Below the pieces are notes generated by a model. It was not told the DNA's origin and ran no database searches. It worked only from the letters and a program-made list of their open reading frames with translations. Positions 1 to 5,790 of a stretch of 5,847 nt of DNA are shown piece after piece. Origin of the DNA: Trebonia sp036276115. GTDB lineage: Bacteria; Actinomycetota; Actinomycetes; Streptosporangiales; Streptosporangiaceae. The stretch's first letter is position 1, and each line of letters begins with the position of its first letter. The position numbers were made by a program, and so were the translations under genes. The DNA lies in NCBI GenBank assembly GCA_036276115.1, contig DATBEM010000232.1, positions 1 through 5,847 on the forward strand. The letters run 5' to 3'.

Positions 1-379
1 GTGTCGTCGGCTCCCGCGGGCCAGGAGTCCGGGCGTCGGCCCGGTGAGCCTCGATGCGCAGCGGCGTGAGGTCCAGGGCGTTGCGGTAGGCGAACTCGCC
101 GAGGCCCTGGAGGTAGAACTCGCGCAGGAAGGCGCGCTCGGCGTCGGTGAGCGCCGTCGGGCCGAGGTCGATGACCGGCGGCGCCGCCGTCTTGTAGTAG
201 GAGACGCCCGCGAGCAGGAAGACGAGCCGGGCCGCCGCCTGGGCCCGCGGGGTGTCCCAGCGCTCGCCCGGCTCAAGGGTGACACGCTCGCTGAACTCTC
301 GCCCGTCGAGCGAGTAGCGGCAGGTCAGCAGGCCCTCGCGCCCGTCGGCGGAGAAGGACTCGTAGCGGAAGACGCTCAC
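1..379 (-). CDS. murL: Probable UDP-MurNAc-L-Ala-L-Glu epimerase MurL, N-terminal part (cut at window edge)
   Basis: Reading the minus strand from a GTG at 379 gives 126 codons without a stop, running off the left edge; the C-terminal part lies outside. The protein begins MSVFRYESFSADGREGL. At about residues 64-72 it has LAGVSYYKTA and at about 95-106 FYLQGLGEFAYRN, which I recall as hallmarks of the MurL family first characterised in Xanthomonas oryzae and also found in actinobacteria. MurL inverts the glutamate of cytoplasmic UDP-MurNAc-L-Ala-L-Glu to D-Glu, replacing glutamate racemase (MurI); its usual partner is a MurD2 ligase that adds L-Glu. The GTG start is chosen because AGGAGG lies 9 nt upstream. 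The gene lies 87 bp downstream of a co-directional dipeptidase. The family call is from remembered motifs, not a search, and no catalytic residues can be checked in this fragment. If wrong, this is a conserved hypothetical protein. Confidence 0.68.
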   Translation of the reverse strand, partial: MSVFRYESFSADGREGLLTCRYSLDGREFSERVTLEPGERWDTPRAQAAARLVFLLAGVSYYKTAAPPVIDLGPTALTDAERAFLREFYLQGLGEFAYRNALDLTPLRIEAHRADARTPGPREPTT

Positions 380-388
380 TGGCTGGTG

Positions 389-394
389 CCTCCT
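389..394 (-). promoter_or_regulatory. Shine-Dalgarno site of the murL-like gene
   Basis: The minus strand reads AGGAGG here, with 9 nt to the GTG at 379. It is a full-strength SD, the best in the window, and it decides the start of the left-edge gene. It also suggests the gene is translated on its own even if co-transcribed with the upstream dipeptidase. Confidence 0.75.
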
Positions 395-420
395 GGTTGC
401 AGGCGCGCGACTAGCGCGTG

Positions 421-436
421 GCGGCCACAGGGCCGC
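421..436 (-). other. Small GC hairpin between dipeptidase and murL-like gene
   Basis: GCGGCC and GGCCGC form a perfect 6-bp stem around a 4-base loop in the 87-bp gap between the two minus-strand genes. There is no T-tract on either strand, so it does not look like an intrinsic terminator. It could act as an mRNA-stability element or be chance in GC-rich DNA. No -10-like hexamer stands out in this gap, which favours co-transcription of the two genes. Confidence 0.3.
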
Positions 437-466
437 GCCGGCCATCCTACTGGGCGAGCCGAGGCC

Positions 467-1636
467 TTACTGGCCAGCGGCCGCGAACGCCTCCGCGCCG
501 CGCATGACCCGCAGGATGTTGCCGCCCGCCAGGGCCTGGCAGTCATCTTGGGTCCAGCCTCGCCGGATCAGCTCCTCGAACAGGGCCGGGTAGCGGGACA
601 CGTCCTCCAGGCCGACGGGCAGGTCGGGAGTGCCGTCGAAGTCGCCGCCGAGGCCGACGTGCTCGATGCCGGCCACCGCGGCGACGTGCTCGACGTGATC
701 GGCCACGTGGGCCAGGGACGCCCTGGGGGCCGGGTGGGCAGCCTCGTACTCGTCCGCGATCGAGACCACGGCATCGATGTCGCGGGGGTCGCCGCCGCGC
801 CGCCGGGCTTCGGCCTTCAGCCCCGCCAGCCAGTCGGCGCACTCCTGGTAGACGAAGGCGGGCACGAACGCGACCATGCAGACCCCGCCATTGCCGGCGA
901 GCCTGCGCAGCACCTCGTCGGGCACGTTGCGGGGGCTGTCGGTGACCGCCCGGGCGCTGGAGTGCGAGAAGATCACCGGCGCGGCGGCGATGTCGAGGGC
1001 GTCGTGCATGGTGGTGACGGCAACGTGGGAAAGGTCCACCAGCATGCCCAGTCGCTGCATCTCGCGGACCACGTCGCGCCCGAACGAGGACAGGCCGCCC
1101 GCATCGGGGGTGTCGGTCGCCGAGTCGGCCCAGCCAACGTTCTGGTTGTGGGTCAGCGTCATGTAGCGGACGCCGAGCGCGTGCAGGGTCCGCAGCATCG
1201 CCAGCGAGCCGCCGATCGAGTGGCCGCCCTCCGCGCCGAGCAGCGAGCCGATCCGCCCGGCGGCGAAGGCCGCCTCGACGTCGCCGGCGGTGCGGGCCAG
1301 CTGGAACCGGTCCGGGTAGCGGGCGATCATCCGGTGGGCGACGTCGATCTGCTCCAGGGTCGTCCGCACGGCCTCGTCCCGGGTGAGGGTGCCGGGGACG
1401 TAGACCGACCACCACTGGCCGCCGATGCCGCCCTCGACCAGCCGGGGGATGTCGGTTTGGGTCTCGGCGAGCCGCTGGTCGAGCTGCGCCCGGTCCAGGG
1501 CGCCCTCCAGCCCGTCGTCGCCGCTGAAGGACTCGCGGATCGCCCAGGGCAGGTCGTTGTGCCCGTCGATCAGCGGGAAGCGGCTGAGCATCGCGCGCCC
1601 TTGCGCGACGGAGGGCACGGCACTATCAGCAGTCAC
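467..1636 (-). CDS. M19-family (membrane/renal-type) dipeptidase
   Basis: A 389-residue protein of usual length for peptidase family M19, a binuclear zinc amidohydrolase-fold enzyme that cleaves dipeptides; many bacterial members accept a D-residue at the C-terminal position. All expected metal and active-site positions are visible: DGHND (His26, Asp28), GAEGGHS (bridging Glu136), DLSH (His204), FSHSSAR (His225), SPRNVPD (Arg236, equivalent to the carboxylate-binding Arg of human DPEP1) and GGDFDG (Asp332). There is no signal peptide or membrane helix, so it is predicted to be cytoplasmic, unlike the GPI-anchored mammalian enzyme. The annotated start is GTG at 1636 with a weak AGGA 7 nt upstream. 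ATG at 1591 (Met16) is an alternative that keeps the whole domain. The murL-like gene follows in the same direction, suggesting stem-peptide turnover as a role; that role is inference. The family assignment is secure, the substrate unknown. Confidence 0.93.
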   Translation of the reverse strand: MTADSAVPSVAQGRAMLSRFPLIDGHNDLPWAIRESFSGDDGLEGALDRAQLDQRLAETQTDIPRLVEGGIGGQWWSVYVPGTLTRDEAVRTTLEQIDVAHRMIARYPDRFQLARTAGDVEAAFAAGRIGSLLGAEGGHSIGGSLAMLRTLHALGVRYMTLTHNQNVGWADSATDTPDAGGLSSFGRDVVREMQRLGMLVDLSHVAVTTMHDALDIAAAPVIFSHSSARAVTDSPRNVPDEVLRRLAGNGGVCMVAFVPAFVYQECADWLAGLKAEARRRGGDPRDIDAVVSIADEYEAAHPAPRASLAHVADHVEHVAAVAGIEHVGLGGDFDGTPDLPVGLEDVSRYPALFEELIRRGWTQDDCQALAGGNILRVMRGAEAFAAAGQ

Positions 1637-1667
1637 GGGGGAATCCTACGCGGCGGCGAGCCCAGAA

Positions 1668-1675
1668 CTTATATA
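1668..1675 (-). promoter_or_regulatory. Possible -10 element for the dipeptidase gene
   Basis: The minus strand reads TATATAAG, an AT-rich island in very GC-rich surroundings, 32 nt before the GTG at 1636. This would give a 5' leader of roughly 25 nt. No TTGACA-like -35 is present at the right distance; that position falls inside the hairpin at 1676-1723. The call rests on the -10 alone. Confidence 0.3.
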
Positions 1676-1727
1676 GACGAGAGCCGCCCCTCCCTAGGTT
1701 GCCGGGAGGAGCGGCTTTTCGTCTTTT
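1676..1727. terminator. Rho-independent-type hairpin after the ABC transporter gene
   Basis: Positions 1683-1694 (GCCGCCCCTCCC) pair with 1704-1715 (GGGAGGAGCGGC), giving 12 bp with one mismatch around a 9-base loop. The stem can be extended by GACGA at 1676-1680 with TCGTC at 1719-1723. On the plus strand it is followed by TTTT at 1716-1719 and TTTT at 1724-1727, a good T-tract. On the minus strand, the direction of the transporter gene ending at 1750, the stem is followed only by TCTCGTCTATATAAG, a weak U-rich stretch. It probably ends the transporter transcript, perhaps acting on both strands, but its better face is towards plus-strand transcription. Confidence 0.6.
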
Positions 1728-1742
1728 CCCCGCGTCGCGGGG
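1728..1742. other. Second short palindromic hairpin downstream of the transporter stop
   Basis: CCCCGC and GCGGGG form a 6-bp stem with a 3-base loop, 7 nt past the transporter's TAG. On the minus strand it precedes the larger hairpin and is followed by AAAAG rather than Ts. It may contribute to 3'-end stability of the transporter mRNA. It is too short to call a terminator on its own. Confidence 0.3.
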
Positions 1743-1749
1743 CTGCTCG

Positions 1750-4425
1750 CTACTTGCGCTTGCCCGGGGTCAGGGCCAGGAGCCGCCAGTTGGCGATGAT
1801 GAGGTAGACGATCGCCAGCACCACCAGGGCGATGAGGTTCTCCCCCCAGTGCGCGGCGTTGTGGGTCCAGTAGGGGTTGGCCTTCACTCCAGGTGGGCCG
1901 ATCGTGTTGAGGTCCACGGTCGAGGCGAGCGCGCTCATGCCCCAGCTGGAGGGGAACAGCCAGGCGAACTGGCCAAGGCCGACGACGTTCCACACGCTGA
2001 GGCCGACACCGCCGGAGAGCACGACCTGGACCATGGTCATGCCGACCAGGATGGGCATCGCGATCTCGTTCGTCGGCACGAGGGCCGAGATCACCAGGCC
2101 GAGGCACATCGACGTAACCGACAAGAAGATCATCGTGATGAGGATCTCCAGGAGCGCGCCCCCGCTGCCGTGCAGGACCGCGCCGTTGGGCGGCAGCTTC
2201 CCGTACGACCGGCCCAGTCCGATCCCGAGGATCAGGACCGACTGGATCACGGTGAGCACCGACAGCACGATCGCCTTCGACAGCAGGTAGGCCAGGGCCG
2301 ACTGCCCCGCCGCCCGCTCTCGCACGTAGATCGGCCGTTCCCGGACGAACTCGCGGACCGAGTTCGCCGCGCCCGCCAGGGTCGCGCACACGACGAGGAT
2401 CAGCAGCTGGGTGATCGCCCCGGCGTTCCCCTGCTGCGATCCCGGGTCGGCCTGCAGCCCGCTGCCGCCCAGCGCGATGACCAGGCCGCCGAGCACGATC
2501 GGGAGGATCGCGCTGACGTAGAGGAAGCCCTTGTCGGCCGCCAGCACCTTCGTGTAGCGGCGCGACAACGTGACCGTCTGGCTGAAGAACCCCTTGCGGG
2601 GCGCCTTCTGGGCCGCGCCGACCGGGCCGCCCTGGTGCTGGGTCTGGCTCGGCGCCTGCTTGGGCTTCATCGCCTCGATGTACTTGCTGTAGTACGGCGA
2701 TGCCCGGTACCGGCCCTGCCAGTCGAACTGGGGCAGGTCGTTGAGGTCGACGAAGACCTCGGGCCAGCGGGCCTTGCCGAAGTAGGTCAGGCCCTCGGCG
2801 GGCGGCCCGTAATAGGCGATCTTGCCCCCCTTGGCCAGCACCAGCAGCCGGTCGCAGGCGTCCAGGTTCTCAGTCGAGTGGGTGACGACGATGACCGTCC
2901 GGCCGTCTTGCGCCAGCTCCTTCATCTTCGTCATGACCTGCAGGTCCAGGCCCGGGTCGAGGCCCGAGGTGGGCTCGTCCAGGAACAGCAGCGAGGGCTT
3001 GGTCAGCAGCTCCATCGCCACGCTGACCCGCTTGAGCTGGCCACCGGACAGCCGGTCGGCCCGGGTTCCCGCGTGCGCGGTCAGGCCGAGCTCGTCAATG
3101 ACCTCCACGACCCGCTTGTCGCGCTCGGACTTGCCCGTGTCCGAGGAGAACCGCAGCTCCGCGGCGTAGTCGAGCGCCTCGCGGGCGGTGAGCTGGAGGT
3201 GGACGATGTCCTTCTGCGGTACCAGCCCGATGCGATGCCGGAGCTCGGCGTAGTGGGTGTAGAGGTCACGGTTGTCGTACAAGACCATGCCCTCGCTCGC
3301 CGGGTCGAAGCCGGTGAGCGCCCCCAGCAGGGTGGACTTGCCCGCGCCGGACGGGCCGACGACGGCCATCAGGCACTTCTCGGGGACCGGGAAGTCGATG
3401 TCGAGGGTGAGCTTCTTGCCGTTCTTGCCGTCGGGGCGGAAGACCTTCAGCCCCTCAGCGGTGAACGAGATGCCGCCCTCGTCAATGAACTCGCGGAGCT
3501 CGCCGCCGACCAGGACGAACGTCGAGTGGCCGATCGAGACCAGGTCCGTCCCGGTCAGGATCTGCTTGGTGATCCGCTGGCCGTTGACGTAGGTGCCGTT
3601 GTGGCTGCCGAGGTCGACTAGCTCGTACTGGCCACCCGGCAGCGGCCGGAGCTCGGCGTGCTCCCGGGAAACGCCGAGGTCGTCGACGACGACGTCGTTG
3701 GTCGGCAGGCGGCCGATCTTGATCGCCTTGGCCTGGACCTGGTACCGGCCGGTCGGCCGGAACAGGACGCTGGGCTGCGACATTCCCGGCGAGACCCCGC
3801 CGCCGGGCGGAACCTGCGCCCGCCCGCCCGCGGCGGGGGTGTAGCCACCGCCTTGGGGAACACCGCCCTGGGGCTGGTAGCCCCCGCTCGGCGCGTACCC
3901 GCCGCCACCTTGCTGCGGCTGGTAGCCCCCGCTCGGCGGCTGGGGCTGGTAACCGCCGCCGGGCGGCTGGGGCTGGTACCCCGGCTGATAGCCAGGAGGC
4001 GCCTGCTGAACCGGTGCCTGCTGGACGGGTGCCTGCTGAACAGGGGGCGCGGCTGGCTCCAGGCGCAGCATCGGCCCCTCGGCCGAGTCGCCGAGCCGTA
4101 CCACGCACGTGCTGAGGATGTCGAGGCGACTTGTCCGGTCGATCCCGAGCCACGTGCCGTTGGTGCTCCCCCGGTCCTCGAGGACCCAGGTCCCGCCCTC
4201 GACCTTGAGCACGGCGTGATCCCACGAGACCCGTGTGTCATCGGGGAACGCGAGAGCCGCCTTGGGGTCGCGCCCGATCGTATAGGGGGCCTGGGAAGGA
4301 TCGAGTGTGAGTTCCGTCCGCCGGGTTCTCACGTGTAGTTGTGGTGTCGCATGCTGGGCAGAACCACGTGCTGCCAGCACGGCGTTATCTCCCGCTGGCG
4401 GCCAGCCGGAAGGCTCAGGTGCCAT
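1750..4425 (-). CDS. Rv1747-like FHA-FHA-ABC transporter (ATPase fused to ABC2 permease)
   Basis: An 891-residue single-chain half-transporter of ABCG type. FHA1 (about 49-115) keeps the phosphothreonine-binding positions: GR 51-52, Ser67/His70, Asn89. Residues 126-215 form a disordered linker rich in Y, Q, P and G, with three PVQQA repeats (128-142). FHA2 (about 237-303) has GR 238-239, SREH 253-256 and HNG 275-277. The ATPase follows: Walker A GPSGAGKST (357-365), Q-loop Gln404, signature LSGGQ (459-463), Walker B LLFLDEP (479-485), His516. The C-terminus (about 632-885) has around six membrane helices and a basic tail. Rv1747 of M. tuberculosis (about 865 residues) has this order, is phosphorylated by PknF and has been linked to PIM lipids; it works as a dimer in the inner membrane. 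Cargo here is unknown. The first in-frame start is ATG 4425, with GAGGAG only 2 nt away; GTG 4380 with GGAG at 8 nt is a rival and also precedes FHA1. The gene is divergent from the DUF2993 gene. Confidence 0.93.
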   Translation of the reverse strand: MAPEPSGWPPAGDNAVLAARGSAQHATPQLHVRTRRTELTLDPSQAPYTIGRDPKAALAFPDDTRVSWDHAVLKVEGGTWVLEDRGSTNGTWLGIDRTSRLDILSTCVVRLGDSAEGPMLRLEPAAPPVQQAPVQQAPVQQAPPGYQPGYQPQPPGGGYQPQPPSGGYQPQQGGGGYAPSGGYQPQGGVPQGGGYTPAAGGRAQVPPGGGVSPGMSQPSVLFRPTGRYQVQAKAIKIGRLPTNDVVVDDLGVSREHAELRPLPGGQYELVDLGSHNGTYVNGQRITKQILTGTDLVSIGHSTFVLVGGELREFIDEGGISFTAEGLKVFRPDGKNGKKLTLDIDFPVPEKCLMAVVGPSGAGKSTLLGALTGFDPASEGMVLYDNRDLYTHYAELRHRIGLVPQKDIVHLQLTAREALDYAAELRFSSDTGKSERDKRVVEVIDELGLTAHAGTRADRLSGGQLKRVSVAMELLTKPSLLFLDEPTSGLDPGLDLQVMTKMKELAQDGRTVIVVTHSTENLDACDRLLVLAKGGKIAYYGPPAEGLTYFGKARWPEVFVDLNDLPQFDWQGRYRASPYYSKYIEAMKPKQAPSQTQHQGGPVGAAQKAPRKGFFSQTVTLSRRYTKVLAADKGFLYVSAILPIVLGGLVIALGGSGLQADPGSQQGNAGAITQLLILVVCATLAGAANSVREFVRERPIYVRERAAGQSALAYLLSKAIVLSVLTVIQSVLILGIGLGRSYGKLPPNGAVLHGSGGALLEILITMIFLSVTSMCLGLVISALVPTNEIAMPILVGMTMVQVVLSGGVGLSVWNVVGLGQFAWLFPSSWGMSALASTVDLNTIGPPGVKANPYWTHNAAHWGENLIALVVLAIVYLIIANWRLLALTPGKRK
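3872..3938 (-). repeat. Two 22-bp identical copies in the FHA linker coding region
   Basis: The plus-strand string ggctggtagcccccgctcgg (plus cg) occurs at 3872-3893 and again at 3917-3938, exactly 45 bp (15 codons) apart and in frame. It encodes the PSGGYQP-type units of the transporter's linker. Related, diverged units continue to about 3990. Identity at the nucleotide level suggests recent duplication or slippage, so linker length may vary between strains. Confidence 0.75.
4000..4044 (-). repeat. Three tandem 15-bp units encoding PVQQA x3
   Basis: Three adjacent 15-bp units (4000-4014, 4015-4029, 4030-4044) share the core GCCTGCTG on the plus strand and differ at only a few bases. They encode residues 128-142 of the transporter, PVQQA three times, at the start of the linker between the FHA domains. 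The in-frame unit length means copy-number change would not break the gene. Confidence 0.8.
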
Positions 4426-4452
4426 GTCTCCTCAGTGTAGGGGTGCGGGCCC

Positions 4453-4466
4453 GGAATCGGGAATCA
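4453..4466. repeat. Tandem 7-bp repeat in the divergent promoter region
   Basis: GGAATCG at 4453-4459 is followed directly by GGAATCA at 4460-4466. It sits just downstream of the predicted transporter -10, around its predicted transcription start. It may be part of a regulator site or may be chance; no matching inverted half was found. Confidence 0.35.
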
Positions 4467-4471
4467 GCGAA

Positions 4472-4477
4472 ACTATA
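4472..4477 (-). promoter_or_regulatory. Candidate -10 for the FHA-ABC transporter gene
   Basis: The minus strand reads TATAGT (5 of 6 to TATAAT), 46 nt before the ATG at 4425. A start of transcription would fall near 4465, giving a leader of about 40 nt. No good -35 hexamer lies 16-18 nt upstream, so it may need an activator or another sigma factor. The site shares its bases with a plus-strand TATAAC (4474-4479). Confidence 0.45.
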
Positions 4478-4494
4478 ACTGTGATGGAGACGTT

Positions 4495-4524
4495 TTAGCA
4501 TATGCCTGTTGCGGGCCTCATACT
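4495..4524 (+). promoter_or_regulatory. Candidate promoter for the DUF2993 gene
   Basis: TTAGCA at 4495-4500 (4 of 6 to TTGACA) and CATACT at 4519-4524 (4 of 6 to TATAAT) are separated by 18 bp. Transcription would begin near 4531, giving a leader of about 33 nt before the ATG at 4564. The ribosome-binding region is the weak purine run GGGGGCGGGA ending 3 nt before the ATG. An 8-bp palindrome GCATATGC (4498-4505) overlaps the -35 and could be an operator half, though this is speculative. Confidence 0.4.
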
Positions 4525-4563
4525 AGTAATGAGCGGCTTACGGACGAGCTGGGGGCGGGACAC

Positions 4564-5724
4564 ATGAGCACAGATGAGTCGGGGCGGGGCGCGCAGGGTG
4601 GCGCGCGGCCGCCCTTCCGGCCGGCGGCCCCGGGCGGGGGCGACGGCAAGACGCTCCGGATCGACCAGCCCGGCCAGCCGTCGTACCAGCCGCCGTCGGG
4701 CCCGCCACCGCAGCAGGGCTCCTACTCCCCCCCGCCCGCGCCGGGGGCGGGGAAGGGCTGGCCCGAGCAGCCGCCGGCCTACGGCACGTCCGGGCCGGGC
4801 GACGACACCGCGCCCTACGGCGCCGGCGGCCAGTACGGCTCGCAGCCGGGCGGCGGCCAGCGGCGTAACCAGCAGGGGTACAGCGAGCAGGGGTATGACC
4901 AGCCTGGATACGGCGGGCCGGGCGGACGGGCCCCGGGCTACGGCGACCCGGGCCGGGCAATGCCGGAGAACATGGCCGGCGCCCGGCGGCCGCGCCGCCG
5001 GCGGCGCCACCGCAAGGCCACGATGGCAGTGTTCACCATCATCGTCATCCTCATCCTGCTGGTCATCGGCGACCGGGTGGCCGTCGCGGTGGCCGAGCAC
5101 GAGATCGCGAGCCAGATCCACTCGGCCGACACGTCGATCAACCCGTCGGTGAGCATCAAGGGCTTCCCGTTCCTGACCCAGGTTGTCTCCCGTGACCTGC
5201 AGGAGATCGACATCAGCGCCAGCAACGTCGCGGCCGGCCCGGTCTCCATCTCCAGCGTGAACGCGGTGGCCAAGGGCGTGCACGTCAACGGGTCGTTCAA
5301 CGGCGGCGAGGTGGACACCATCTCCGCCAACGTGTTCGTCAGCTTCGCCTCGCTGTCCAGCGCGCTGACGAGCCAGAGCGGCGGGTTCGCCGACCTGAAG
5401 CTCAGCCCGGCGCCGAACAACGAGATCAAGGCGAGCTTCGGCATCGCCGGGACGAACGTGCTGACCGAGACGGGCAAGATCACCCTCAAGGGCAACCAGG
5501 TCACGGTGGCCTGGCAGGACAGCGGCAGCGACAGCGGTGACGGCGGCCTGGGCGGCATCATCGGCGACATCACCGGCAGCGGCGGGAGCGGCGGCACCGG
5601 GCTGCCGAACCTGAACTTCACGATCCCCAAGCTGCCGGCCGGGATCCAGATCACCAACTTCTCGGTAACGAGCACCGGCATCCAGGTAACCGGTGGCGCC
5701 CATAACACCACGCTCTCCCAATAG
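4564..5724 (+). CDS. LmeA-like DUF2993 membrane-anchored protein with disordered cytoplasmic tail
   Basis: A 386-residue protein. Residues 1-140 are low complexity, rich in G, P, Q and Y (nine Tyr), with no predicted fold. A strongly basic block RRPRRRRRHRK (141-151) precedes one hydrophobic helix (about 154-169, AVFTIIVILILLVIG), so the tail should be cytoplasmic and the rest extracytoplasmic. Residues about 172-380 match DUF2993: DRVAVAVAEHEIA, then VSIKGFPFLTQV (196-207), the family's most recognisable motif. A Gly/Ser/Asp-rich insertion (about 319-346) interrupts the C-terminal part. The mycobacterial member LmeA binds phospholipids and is needed for lipomannan mannan elongation. That precedent suggests envelope lipid binding here, but not necessarily the same pathway. 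LmeA has a signal sequence rather than this long anchored tail. ATG 4564 is the only sensible start. Divergent from the FHA-ABC transporter; no terminator is visible after the stop. Confidence 0.85.
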   Translation: MSTDESGRGAQGGARPPFRPAAPGGGDGKTLRIDQPGQPSYQPPSGPPPQQGSYSPPPAPGAGKGWPEQPPAYGTSGPGDDTAPYGAGGQYGSQPGGGQRRNQQGYSEQGYDQPGYGGPGGRAPGYGDPGRAMPENMAGARRPRRRRRHRKATMAVFTIIVILILLVIGDRVAVAVAEHEIASQIHSADTSINPSVSIKGFPFLTQVVSRDLQEIDISASNVAAGPVSISSVNAVAKGVHVNGSFNGGEVDTISANVFVSFASLSSALTSQSGGFADLKLSPAPNNEIKASFGIAGTNVLTETGKITLKGNQVTVAWQDSGSDSGDGGLGGIIGDITGSGGSGGTGLPNLNFTIPKLPAGIQITNFSVTSTGIQVTGGAHNTTLSQ

Positions 5725-5778
5725 CCATCGCTTTCCCAAATAACTGCCGGTTCATATCCGCGGACGCATTGGGCGCGC

Positions 5779-5784
5779 GATAAT
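5779..5784 (+). promoter_or_regulatory. -10 element positioned for a leaderless transcript of the HIT gene
   Basis: GATAAT (5 of 6 to TATAAT) ends 6 nt before the GTG at 5791, so the predicted transcription start coincides with the start codon. No purine-rich SD exists in the preceding 20 nt. This spacing is the typical arrangement of leaderless genes in actinobacteria. No convincing -35 is present. The 66-bp gap from the DUF2993 stop otherwise holds only the 8-bp palindrome TCCGCGGA (5757-5764). Confidence 0.6.
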
Positions 5785-5790
5785 CACGTC

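Noticed and set aside
421..436. Terminator between the dipeptidase and murL-like gene
   Set aside because: The hairpin has no U-tract on either strand and only 6 bp of stem.
44..1807. 587-codon open plus-strand frame opposite the dipeptidase and murL-like gene
   Set aside because: Its product is a low-diversity R/G/A/V/D-rich string with no recognisable motif. It is antisense to a gene with a full set of catalytic residues, and long stop-free antisense frames are expected in GC-rich DNA.
1699..3621. 640-codon open plus-strand frame opposite the transporter
   Set aside because: Antisense shadow of conserved ABC/FHA coding sequence; composition is biased and no domain is visible.
3840..4050. 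CRISPR-like repeat array
   Set aside because: The repeats are short, irregular and in frame, and encode a low-complexity linker; there are no spacers of constant length.
4453..4494. ECF-sigma type promoter (GGAAT ... CGTT) on the plus strand
   Set aside because: The spacing between the nearest GGAAT (4460-4464) and CGTT (4491-4494) is 26 bp, too long for the usual 16-17.
4495..5739. 414-codon open minus-strand frame opposite the DUF2993 gene
   Set aside because: It covers nearly the same span as a gene with a clear membrane anchor and family motif. Its Arg/Ala/Val-rich product is typical of GC shadow frames.
5725..5790. Terminator after the DUF2993 gene
   Set aside because: Only a 5-bp CCCAA/TTGGG match with a 29-base loop and an 8-bp palindrome are present, with no T-run.
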